DNA of 64,000 bases from Phocoena phocoena (taxonomy: Eukaryota; Chordata; Mammalia; Artiodactyla; Phocoenidae): assembly GCF_963924675.1 (NCBI RefSeq), contig NC_089219.1, forward strand, positions 151,858,288-151,922,287, in the 5' to 3' direction. Shown piece by piece: positions 54,077 through 64,000 of this stretch (its first letter is position 1; each line of letters begins with the position of its first letter). The position numbers were made by a program, and so were the translations under genes. Below the pieces are notes generated by a model. The model was not told where the DNA came from, searched no databases, and saw only the letters and a program-made list of their open reading frames with translations.

Positions 54077-57059
54077 GTGGTTTCATAAGCTCCCAGTGTG
54101 GCCACCCCCTCATTTCTACTCTGCCTCCTTCTCCCTCAGCTACAGTGGGGCTGGGATCAAGAGGCCTCACAAGGGCCCCCACCCACGCCTGCCGTGAAGC
54201 CATCAGGGCTAGCCCTGTGATGGGAGGGGGCCCACCCTGCACCCTCTCCCAGCTTTTACCCATGCACCAAGCATAGCCCATTTCCAGAGGATGCTATCAG
54301 CACTGTCACTGGCCAGTAACCAGTTGCCAAGGCGACCAGGCCCCTCCTGAATCCTGGTTTAAGGGATTATGGGTCAGTAGCATGTTTACTTTGCTTAAGG
54401 ATCACATCCTTCTGTACTCAGCCAGCCTGGAAAGGGTCCTTTCCCTGGCTACCCCCAAATGCAGCTAAGTTGTGGCCCTCCAGCTCCTCCGAGCCCAGAG
54501 ACTGGGTATGGCCAGGCACTCCTTCCTCAGGCTGGCCCCTCTCAGAGTACAGGCGTTGGGTCTGCACTGCCAGCCGAGCCTGTCTCTGTCAGTGGGCCGT
54601 GAAGTCTCACTCCGTTCGGCTCAAGAAATGAAGTGCCAAGCATTACACTAGGCACTGGGGTTAGTGGTGAGTAAAGCCTGGTCCCTCTTCTCAAGGAACC
54701 TGGGGGCTGTGAGGCCTCCTTTGATGAGAAGGTAGCTGAAAGGTCTTCTTCTTCCAGCTTCCTTGCAAAGCCCACCAGCCTGGAACTTTCTTACTTCTCC
54801 ATCTCCAAGCTCATTCCTGCCAGCCAACCTCAGCCACTCGTCCTGGCTCTGCGATGTCCGGGCCTGTCGTCTGCAGGATTCTCATGGACAGGAAGCTCCC
54901 AGAGGCTGCCACCCACCTCACTCTTGTGTGCAGCCAGCCGGGGATGGGGGGGCATAAGGGGGGCTTCATGATGGTGGCAGCGTGTAGGCTCCAGTGACAA
55001 GAGGACCTGGACACGCCCTGCCTGCTGACTCATATTTCCCACACGACAGGAGAGTGGAGATGTCCCCGTTGTACAGATGAACTGTTTACAAGCTGGCTGA
55101 ACGTGAGCATCAGCAGGGAGTACTGGGAAACATTCAGATTCCTGGGCTTCGCTCTCAGATTCTGGAACTGAGGCTCTGAGGATGGTGCCTGGGAAAATGC
55201 ATTTTTAGAAATCATCCCCCATCCCACAAGTGGCAGGGGGTGGCCAAAACCAAACACACAAATGAAAAAAAAAACCCACGCCCAATCATCTGAACACTAG
55301 AGCCATGGCTGGGAAGCATCTGAGGTCTAGGTAAGGGATGGTAATCTGCCCAGGTTTCCAGGTTGCACTCATGTGCTGAGATGAGGAATCCTCGAAGCTG
55401 CGGAGGCACGGGAAGGTGGAGGAGCGCTGAGTGGAGCAGAAGACCCACCAGAAGGGGAGAAAATGTGTGCCCTGCACAAACCGATACCCCAAGCTCAGTC
55501 ATGCTCATCCTAGGGGGTGGGGCGACTGGGCACTTGGCTCCCTGAGGTCTGGGCTCTGCCAAGAGGGGCCAGTCACGCCCTCTTCTAAAAACAGGCCTCC
55601 CCATAAAGCCATCCTACAGTCTGGGACTTATGGGATGGCACATAGGGTTTGTGGCTCAGGAATCCACCAGTAGCGGCCATATATCTCACGCCCTTGCATT
55701 TGCCTGTAGAGGAGGGAGAGGGGAGCTCATCAAAAGCCTCTGGGAGGGAGGCCCCCAATCTCTACAAGACAAAGGAGAAGCAGCCTGAAGTGCACCTGCC
55801 CTCCTTGTTAGCAGCAAGGAGACACCAGTGGGACCAGCAAGCATGTGGACGGTGAAACTGGGGACGGCTCACTTGAGCGGGAATGGGGGACCAAGCAACG
55901 CGGACGATGGGAACCAGCTGCTCTGCACCCGGCCTGAGAAGAGACCGAGAGGAAGTGGCTGTCACTGTAGCAGGAGCGATGGCGGTCAGATGTAGGGATG
56001 GACTTCCTGGTGGTGGCAGGGGAGCAGGCAGCAAGGGTGGTGACCACGCAGAGAGTGGACGCTGCTCTCGGATGGGGACAATTGGGGCCTTGAACCCGGC
56101 AGGGTCTGGGTGTGCCAGGGCAGGCTGGGCAGTGAATGGTCTGTTGTTCCCTACCTCAGGACACAAGATGCCTCTGTGACTTCTTTCTTGGGAGAGTCAG
56201 TTCCTCAGATTTGAGGGCCAGGGGGGAAGGGCGACAGGAAAAAGGCCTGTTACCTTCGTGCGGTCTGCCCCTCACCCCCATCTGGGGACAGAAGGGCTCA
56301 GTGTGACCCGGCCTGAAGCCAGCCCAGGGCTGGGCACAGTGTGGCCTTTGTCCCCAGGGCCAGGGAGCCATCTGGGGCTGTCCCCGTGCAACTGGTGTCA
56401 GGGGAAGAGGGAGACGGGCGTCCAAGGACGCTGGCCTGGCCCGGTGGGATGGGGGGATGCTGAAGGAGAAGGCCCCCTCGGGAGCTGCAGGCGTGGGCAG
56501 GCAGACCCCCAACCAGGCCTTCCCTCCTGCCCAGGTGAGTCCCTAGAGTTCTCGGCCTACCTCCCATCACCTCCTCCTGGGCACACACCAGCCAGCCCAG
56601 CAATTCCTGCTGGTGCCAGAGAAGCAGGTAGCTCAGGAGGAAGGAGGAGCCAGACCGAGAGGAAACTGACACTTGCCCCGAGGCCACCGTGTGCCCCGCA
56701 AGAAAGGGCTGGACTCCTGGAGTGTTAGCAGGAACGGGCACTCACAGAGCCACCATTCTAACCCTCCCTGGCTCGCCCGTGGAGGACAACACGGCTCCCA
56801 GAGGGGAACTGACTTGCTCAGAATCATGCAGCAATTTCCTGACTGTTGCCAAGTACACAGACTCAAGTGACCACATTGCTCCTCTCTTCTCCTAACTGGA
56901 ACTCTCCCACCCTGCCCCTCCCTGCGGCCTAAGCTCTAAGTGCGGTTTTCTACCTTCCAGGTCTCCTCCACCGCCATCCTGAATTAAAGTCAGACAACCC
57001 CAGCTTCCAATCCCGTGCCACCACTAGCAGGCTGATGACGGAGATACAGTGACACCATC

Positions 57060-57860
57060 GCTCGTAGCTTTTCATTCAACAATTCTTTATTGAACATCTA
57101 CTATGTGTCAGGCACTGTTGTTGACCCTGAGAATCCACTTGTGAACAAAACAGACATTAATCCTGCCCTCATTAATCCTGACACTCTAAAAGGGGTGGGG
57201 AGGGGCAACAAAGAAAATAAGTAAATAAAATATATGGTATGTTAGATAGTGACAAGCGCAACAGAGAAAAATAAAACAGGAAAGAGGGATGGGGTGTGAG
57301 AGGTGGGATGTTGCAGTTTTAAACAGGGTGTTCAGGAAGTCTTCCCTGAGAAGGTGACATCTTCTGGGAAATATTCTGAGTAGGCACCGGGGAGGGAGCT
57401 AGTCATACAGAATCTGGCGGAAGCATGTCAGCAAGGGAACGGTAGGTGCAAAGGTCCTGAGGCAGAAGTGAGTTTGGTACGGTCTGGGAACAGCAGTGTG
57501 GCTAGAGAAGAGAGCTGATCACGTTGGGGCCCCTCGGGATTTGGGAGGCTTTGCGGGGTTGAGTGATTTGATCCCATTTAGGTTTTAATTGGCTCCCTCT
57601 GGCTGCAGCAGGGAGCTCGGTCAGGAGGTGATGGCTGGGGGAAGCGTAGAGCAGTGGAGGTGGGGAGAAGTGGCTGGATTCTGGGTATATTTTGAAAGTG
57701 GAGCCAGAGGGATTTGCGGACAGATTGTATATGGCGTGTGAGAAAGGAGTCAAGCAGGACTCTGAAGGGTTTGGCCTGAGCAACTGGGAGGATGGGTGGC
57801 CATAGTGGGGATGAGGGATGCTAGGACTGGAGGTCTGGGTGGGGTTTTAGGCACGTGTTT
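57060..57860 (-). repeat. L2 LINE, long antisense piece
   Basis: From ATTCTTTATTGAACATCTAC, through GAAGTCTTCCCTGAGAAGGT, GGCTCCCTCTGGCTGCAGCA, to GGCCTGAGCAACTGGGAGGA: the full antisense L2 order over about 0.8 kb. Confidence 0.88.
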
Positions 57861-59383
57861 CACGTCCAGTGGATGTCTGAGTGGGGATGCTGAGCGAGCT
57901 GACACAAGGAAGACACCCAGAAAACGTTAGCTCTCTTTTCTCTCTTTCTTTTTCTCTCGACTTCCTGCACAGATGTAAAAATGTACCAGAAAAGAGGCCC
58001 ATATAAAGCGCATCAGACACATCCCTCACAGACATTCTTAGAGCCCATAAGGCACGTTGAAGTCTTGGGATGGAAGAGGACCAGGGAACAGGGAACATGG
58101 TTGGCAATCGGCAGGCCTGAGCCACCAGATGGAGATGGAAAGGCCAGGCAGGAGGGGTCCCCCCAATTATTGACGCAACTCGGCAGGGCCACGCCGGGCA
58201 GGGGACCTGGGCCTCCTAGCTGACTGCTCTTATCCACGGGGCAGGCCAGGCTGGCCCACGGGCCCACCATCCAGGTAGTGCAGAGGTGGCCTGCCGCTCC
58301 CCACCCCCTGGACGACCTCTGCCAGGCCCCAGAACTAACACCTGCCTCTAGGCTGGGACACCTGGGCGACCCAGACCGGGAGACCATGGAGGCAGAAAAG
58401 GAGATCGACAAGAGCATCCAGGGGAGCTGGGCCACAGCCTCCCTCTCACAGAAGTTTGGCTGCAGACTGGTGCAGAGGGAGGAGGGCAGCTTCACTTCCT
58501 AACCTCCAGGGAGCCAGGCTCTGAGATTCCTCAGGGAACCTTTATGAGAAGCCCCTTTGCCTTCCTCCTGAATAAAGTCCCACTCACAATAAAGCCTGCA
58601 ACCCATGGTCCTTCAAGACCTGCCCCCCCGTTCCTCTCGGGCTCTGTTCTCCCCACTCCCCAACACAGCATGCAGTTCAGGTCCTGGGTCTTCAGAAGCT
58701 TCCCAGAGCCCCTAGGACCGCAGGGTGCCCATCTGACGGGTACACTCCATGCAAGTGCATCATCCACGAGATCACAGTGAGGACTTCCCTCGTGCCTCCC
58801 TCATCAGGGGTGCTTTGATTCCAGTGCCTAATGCTGGCCACATACAGCGGGCCTGGCTGGCTGTTTCACCAGCACATGGAGCACCTGCTGCATTCCAGGC
58901 ACATGTCAGATACTTTTCCAAGTCCCTCTTTTGGCTTTGTTTCCTTTTCTTTTAGTGCTCAGTCTCTGTGAGTTCAGGGACAGGGGAGGAAGGACGTAAC
59001 TTCCAGCTGCCCACTTTCTGAAGCCCAGAGGGTCTGACCCTTGGTCCCAAAGGCTGACCACCAGCTAGGATCCTTATGACATTCTCGGCTGCCCATTTCC
59101 TGCCCCCACCTCAGCCACTCAGCCACTCTGGGCCTTTGGGCGGGTTTCAAAACAACTAGAGGCCACAGCTGACCAAGTCTGCAGACGTCATGAGCTGAGA
59201 CTTCAGAGCCACTCCCTCCTTGCAGTAGAAGTGTGCCTGCAGGGAGCCGGCAGATACCATCTCTTCCTTCATCTTCTAGCTGACCCTGCTTTGCACAGCT
59301 TGAGGCTTTAGCTTCCCTAGTTTGTGACAAACCTCAGGAGAAGCCAGTCACCGCATGACTGGCTGGAGCTGAGAGGCAGTGGG

Positions 59384-59413
59384 AGAAGCAGAAGCAGAAG
59401 CAGAAGCAGAAGC
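59384..59413 (+). repeat. Five perfect AGAAGC hexamers
   Basis: AGAAGC repeated exactly five times. In one plus-strand frame it spells Arg-Ser repeats, judged accidental. Confidence 0.97.
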
Positions 59414-59949
59414 CCTGGAGCCCTCATCACTCACCTCATTCCGCGAGCTCTTGCCTGGATGAGAGAGGCTGTCAGCCTGGGGCCTTCTGAGTGGTCAGAA
59501 TCAAGGGGACAGACAGGCCTGTGGTCACTCTGCCAGCGAACAGATGCTCTGGACACAGGGACAGAGCTCAGGGAAGATTCTCACAGCCCCTGTTGGAGCG
59601 CAGGAAGCAGGCGGGGAAGGCCTTCCAGGAGCAGGCAGGACTAACCTGCGAGAAGCCGGTCAGGAGGCGAAGCGTCTGGGGCTCAGGGTGGCCCCTGCCC
59701 TGGACAAATGCACCACTAGCCTCCACGGCGTCCTACCTGATGCAAAAGTCCCGCAGTGAGGGCCACGTGCTGCCCAGCCCTGCTCTCCAAAATCCTCTTC
59801 ATTTTGGAGTCATGGAAGAAGTCCCAGCTCTCCCACCTACTAGCACTATGACCTGGGAAGGCACCGATGCCTCAGTTTCCTTTTCTGCTAAATGGGGATA
59901 ATGCCTAACCTCCTATCCAATTGCCACTGGCTGCGAGACCTAACTTTCT

Positions 59950-60442
59950 CCGTTGCTTTCTGATGATGTCACTTCCCTATTTTAAATCCTTCAATATTAA
60001 CACCACCCTCAGGAAAAAGTCCAAACTCCAGTGGCCAGAAGACTAGGCCTCCTGTGTTTTGACCCCTGTCTCCTCCTTGTCTCAGCTCTCACCCCTCCCT
60101 GGGGGGTCCAGCTTTATGAAATGTACTTGGCGTTCTCAGGGTAAACCACACTCACGGCCCACATGAACCTTCACTTGGCCTGGGATGCCCTTCCTCGTTT
60201 CTCCCTAGGTAAAAACCGCTGCCAAGCTCAACTCAAGTGTTGCTTCCCCTGGGAAGCTGCACGTGGCCACCCGTCCTCCCTCAAGGTAAAATGAGATGCT
60301 TCCAGAGCAGCCTGTGCACATTCGTAACTAGATGGTGATGTCTTCATGGCAAGAGCATGGTCTCAGGCAGCTCTGCTTCCCCAGCGCCTCACGGTGGAAG
60401 GAACCCACCAGGTGCTCAGCCAGTGTTTGTGGAATGAATGAA
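59950..60442 (+). repeat. L2 LINE 3' end
   Basis: TGACCCCTGTCTCCTCCTTG, then CACTTGGCCTGGGATGCCCT, and GTGTTTGTGGAATGAATGAA at the end. Confidence 0.75.
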
Positions 60443-60879
60443 CACACGGCTGAATTAGACCGCAGCCAGTGCACCATAATGACTCGTTCAAGCCTCTTTC
60501 CTCTATAGACATTTAAACATTAGGGCCATCGAAGACAAAGACCTTTTGGCACCTTGAACCTCCAGAACACTGTCTGTCTGTGTGCAGCCCCTTTCACTCT
60601 CAGGCAGGCCAGGGACCTGTTTCTACGTCTATCTTCTCCTTGTCAGGCCAGCCCCACTCTCAGCAGGTGGGACTTGAGCCCACGGGGATGGCCTGGTCCT
60701 GCCCTCTTTCTGGGCACACTAGAGCAAGCCCGGGGGTCCGTCAACCAGCCCTGGACTCTCTGGGACATCTTCCCTCCTCGCTTCTCCTGGCTCTCAGTGG
60801 GAACTGGAACCCAGGGACCTGCGGGCCCGGGACAAGGGGAAAGTCAGAAAAGTGTTCCCATCTTCAAGGCTCCTGTCAG

Positions 60880-61165
60880 GCATGACCTCTTCCTGGACGC
60901 CTTCTACGATGCCCCTCGTGTCCTCTCTAGCCTGAAACCCTGCTGGCCCAGCCAGGTGGGGGCCCCTCATCTGTGCTCCCACGGCATTCTGGACGTCCCC
61001 AAGTAGCACCCTTCGCTCCCTGTACTGTAGCTGCTTGTCTGTTTCCCTAGTTTGCCTGCGGGCTTGTTAAGGGCAAAAACTGGGTCTGACTCATCATCAA
61101 CACCCCCATGTGCCTGACATGGGGCCTGGCACCAAGCAAACCCTCAAATGATCAGTGAGCAAATC
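60880..61165 (+). repeat. L2 LINE 3' fragment
   Basis: GCATGACCTCTTCCTGGACG, CTTGTTAAGGGCAAAAACTG, then GGGGCCTGGCACCAAGCAAA. Confidence 0.7.
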
Positions 61166-62839
61166 TATAAAAGCTGAAAATTCCTGGTTCTGGGAGCTGT
61201 TTGGAGGTAAGAGGGCTGCCAGGAGACTGTCAGTTGCCCACTGGACTCCAAGCCTCATCTGTAACCTAGCCCTCCTTCTCCAGCCAACTCTTCCCCATGG
61301 TAGTGGGGGGAGTGTGGGCTGGGGCAGAGGGGGCAGCTTCCTGCCCAGCAGCAACTCCCCCAGCGAGGTCTGTGGAGGCCTCAGGGTTGGCAGGTGCCAC
61401 AGCACAGTGAGGGATGGACAGGGGGTGTAAACGATCCTCAAGAGAGGTACCAACTGAACATGCACCGAGTTGGGGCCTCCAGGGCTTGTGGAGAGGGGCT
61501 TGGCAGACCTTGGGGCCCTCCTCATGGGCTCCCAGCCCCTAGGGGCAGATTTCCATGGCCTCACAGGTCAGGTGCACTACCCAGGCTCAGACCTTGGCCT
61601 CGACCCCTACAGATGACCCCTCCTGACCCCCCTGCCCCATTGGTGTGGGCCCCACATCAGCCCCGCTGATACTCTGTTCTTTTTGGCTTCCTAAGGCTCA
61701 AGGAATGAAGCCACATATATCATCTTCTGGTATTTTCTTTTTAGCCTTTTCTGGAGACCCAGCTAAGGCTGGCCTGTAATCTCTGTGGAGGCTCTGGATT
61801 TCTAAGTGATATGATGGGACAAGGTGCCCTTCTGTCAGCTCTGGTCCTGACCGTGCGTAACATCCCAGACCAGAGGCTGGAGCAAGGAGCCAGCGCAGGC
61901 AAGATCTCTGTCTCCCATGTCTGCTTCCAGACCAGGCCTGCCTCACCTCTCAGACAGAGAAGACCCTTTTCCACTCCTCTTAGCAGCATCCATTAAAGAC
62001 CCTCAAGGAAGGTCCCTCACCTACTACACAGTGTTTTTAAAATTCCAGAGTCTGGAACCTCTTCTTAGGTCTTTCTTCCTAAATCCCAATGGAAACAGCT
62101 CACAACTGTTTCCTCTCTGTTTGCTGATGCCCACCATCCTCTATACAATCAGTAGGAGGAGAAATAAAGAGCGTCCAGGTCACCTCTCCTTCAGCCTTCC
62201 CTTGTGCAGATTGAAGAACCTGTCGTGGGATCTTTGTAAACATCTCTTTGGTTTTCTCGCCATGCCCAACTTTAGCAACGGAACGGCAGGGGCCTTCAAG
62301 CTCTGGCATCCCGGGGGACTGCTCAGTCACGTGAGCAGGGAGGGCGGGAGGGGAGGGTTTCCCAGCACCTCCAGACCACAATTCTATTTATACTGCACTC
62401 CCAGGCCTCCACCGCCACCAGTTTGGCCCAACAACGCCAGGCCCACATTCTGAAGGACCCTGGCCAACATTCTCCATCCTTTAGGGCAAGCGGGCTTCCT
62501 CACACTCAGCATGGCCGCCCTCTCACCAGGCTGGGTCCAGGCGGCCGCCTCGGCCTGGACCACCTCCCTGCTCCTCTCTGTCTCCAAGGCCCCCTCTGGG
62601 ATGCCTCTGAACATCCTGCAGTTGTTCACCTGTTCTTTAAACGTCCCATCAGCGGCACCCGCCGCCCAGAGCTCAGGGGTGGCGCTGGTTTCTCCTAGAC
62701 CCTCTCTCACTTCACAAGTATCCACTCAGCACCAGGCACTGTCCCAGGCTCTTGGCTTGTCTTTCCCTTCCCGAGCCTTCTGGTTCTCCTGCTTCTTTCT
62801 CCCTCCCTTGTCTGGTGGACTTACTTCCTCTACCTGTCC

Positions 62840-63005
62840 CTGAATGTCGGTGTTCCTGAGAGTTCCCTCTTTGGCCCTTTGTTCCTCCCCATCTACACTC
62901 ATCCTGGTGACCTCATGCTCTCCTGCGGTGGAAACCACCACCCATGTGCTGATGACTCCCAGATCCACAGCTCTGGCCCCACCAAGCCCCTGAGCCTCAC
63001 ACACA
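62840..63005 (+). repeat. L2 LINE internal fragment
   Basis: GTGTTCCTGAGAGTTCCCTC, GCCCTTTGTTCCTCCCCATC, then GTGCTGATGACTCCCAGATC follow the L2 interior. Confidence 0.75.
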
Positions 63006-63189
63006 CAGGCCCAACTGCCTGCTGGGTATTTCGGTCTAGATCTTCCCCTAGGGTCTGAGATCCTAGAATTACCCCACTGGGCCTAGGACAGTCCCCGAGA
63101 CAGCAAATAGTTTGAGATGTGTATTTAAATGAAAAGGGCATTTGTGTACCACTTGTAAAAGCTGTATGTGTGCTAGATATACATGTGTC

Positions 63190-63312
63190 ATACATGTACA
63201 CTATATAAATATATGTAAATACACTGTATATAATCCAGAAGGATATAAATATATATATATGTGTGTGTGTGTGTATACATACCCCCCCCACATACACACA
63301 TATATATATTCC
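63190..63312 (+). repeat. TA/GT-rich microsatellite cluster
   Basis: Interrupted TATATA runs, a (GT)8 block at 63261-63273 and a C8 run at about 63283-63290, then CACATACACACATATATATA. Confidence 0.85.
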
Positions 63313-63459
63313 AGAAGGATCTAAGTTAAAATGCTAACAGTAGTTATATAACAGGGTGGCAGAATTATGGGTTATTTTAATACCTTCTTTTTGCTTATTT
63401 GCATCTTCTAATATTTCCATAATGAACATTCACTGCTAATGTTAAAAGAAGAAGTAACG

Positions 63460-63673
63460 GGGCTTCCCTGGTGGCGCAGTGGTTGTGAGTCCGCCTGCCC
63501 GATGCAGGGGACGCGGGTTCGTGCCCTGCTCCGGGAGGATCCCACATGCCGCGGAGTGGCTGGGCCCGTGAGCCATGGCCGGTGAGCCTGCGCGTCCGGA
63601 GCCTGTGCTCCACAATGGGAGAGGCCACAGCAGTGAGAGGCCCGCATACCACAAAAAAAAAAAAAAAAAGAAG
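63460..63673 (+). mobile_element. CHR-family SINE
   Basis: GGGCTTCCCTGGTGGCGCAG head, GGACGCGGGTTCGTGCCC box, poly-A tail. Perfect 14-bp duplication AAGAAGAAGTAACG, the right copy extended by AAG slippage. Confidence 0.94.
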
Positions 63674-63771
63674 AAGAAGAAGTAACGCTTCTTTTTAAAT
63701 GAAAAAAAGTATTTTTAGGTAGATTCCAGAACTATTTAGTGCAAACATTGGGAGAACTATGGTTTTCTTGA

Positions 63772-64000
63772 GCAGGGTCGGCAAACTTTTCTGTAAAAGG
63801 CCAGACTGTCAGTATTTTAGGCTTTGTGGCCATATGGTCTCTGCCATTACACAGCTCTATCCCCATAAAGGACCCACAGACAAGATGTACATGAATGTGT
63901 GGCTGTGTTCCAGTAAACCTTCACTGTGGACACGAAACTTCGCATTTTATGTAATTTTCAAGTGTCACAAAATATTACTTTCAACTTTTGAATTTTTCCC
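63772..64000 (+). repeat. hAT-Charlie-type element (partial at window end)
   Basis: GTCGGCAAACTTTTCTGTAA, AAGGCCAGACTGTCAGTATT, then TTAGGCTTTGTGGCCATATG, and GTGGCTGTGTTCCAGTAAAC match a common mammalian hAT element. The right end lies outside the window. Confidence 0.75.

Larger units (their letters stand above)
53113..64000 (-). other. CDK18: CDK18 first intron and/or upstream region
   Basis: The start-codon exon opens with a splice acceptor, so at least one non-coding or alternative first exon must lie at higher coordinates. No CpG island or convincing first exon is visible up to the window edge, so it may lie beyond. Repeats are listed separately. Nothing is recognisable in 53113-57050 (apart from the C-rich tract at 54052), 57865-59940, 60450-60870 and 61170-62830. 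Confidence 0.6.

Noticed and set aside
59324..59644. Arg-Ser repeat protein (RS-like) on the plus strand
   Set aside because: The RS run is only the AGAAGC hexamer repeat read in one frame; nothing else supports a splicing-factor gene.
53113..64000. CDK18 first exon
   Set aside because: An upstream exon must exist, but no CpG island, donor with plausible 5' UTR or recognised isoform sequence could be singled out.

Overview
This is vertebrate nuclear DNA, almost certainly from a cetacean (whale or dolphin). Protein-coding sequence is split by GT-AG introns. The window is full of LINE, MIR, L2, hAT and ERV debris. It also carries many copies of the tRNA-derived CHR SINE family, whose head reads GGCTTCCCTGGTGGCGCAGT and which typifies Cetacea and hippos, several with clean target-site duplications. 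The species cannot be fixed from the sequence.

Two real genes are present, both on the minus strand. CDK18 (PCTAIRE-3 kinase) has all 15 coding exons between 45275 and 53076. Every intron is GT-AG and the exons join in one frame to 468 codons plus stop. MFSD4A (a major-facilitator membrane protein) contributes only its first coding exon, 7362-7591, inside a CpG island; the rest of the gene lies beyond the left edge. As I recall it, human 1q32.1 has the same order, orientation and roughly 36 kb spacing, so this is a conserved tandem block. No cooperation between the two genes can be read from the sequence.

Layout. 1-7361: MFSD4A intron 1, with MIR, L2 and L1 relics. 7100-7870: CpG island with the MFSD4A start. 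7870-12230: intergenic ancient repeats and a polypyrimidine tract. 12238-21125: a nested structure, a MER20-like hAT element split by an 8.7 kb ERV whose paired LTRs and tRNA-Arg primer-binding site are readable and which was itself hit by SINEs, an L1 end and a small hAT element. 21487-22855: an antisense L1 split by a full-length RPL21 retrocopy with an intact reading frame. 23-43.8 kb: intergenic DNA transposons, LINE pieces, MIRs, SINEs and microsatellites, including a GT/GC/G21 tract. 43.85-45.27 kb: probable CDK18 3' UTR. 45.3-53.1 kb: CDK18 coding exons. 53.1-64 kb: CDK18 first intron and/or upstream DNA, with L2 pieces and a strong G-quadruplex motif; no first exon was recognised.

I found no previously undescribed system. 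The observations most worth checking are the ERV-in-MER20 nest, the open RPL21 retrocopy, the probable shift of the CDK18 start codon, and several structure-prone simple repeats.
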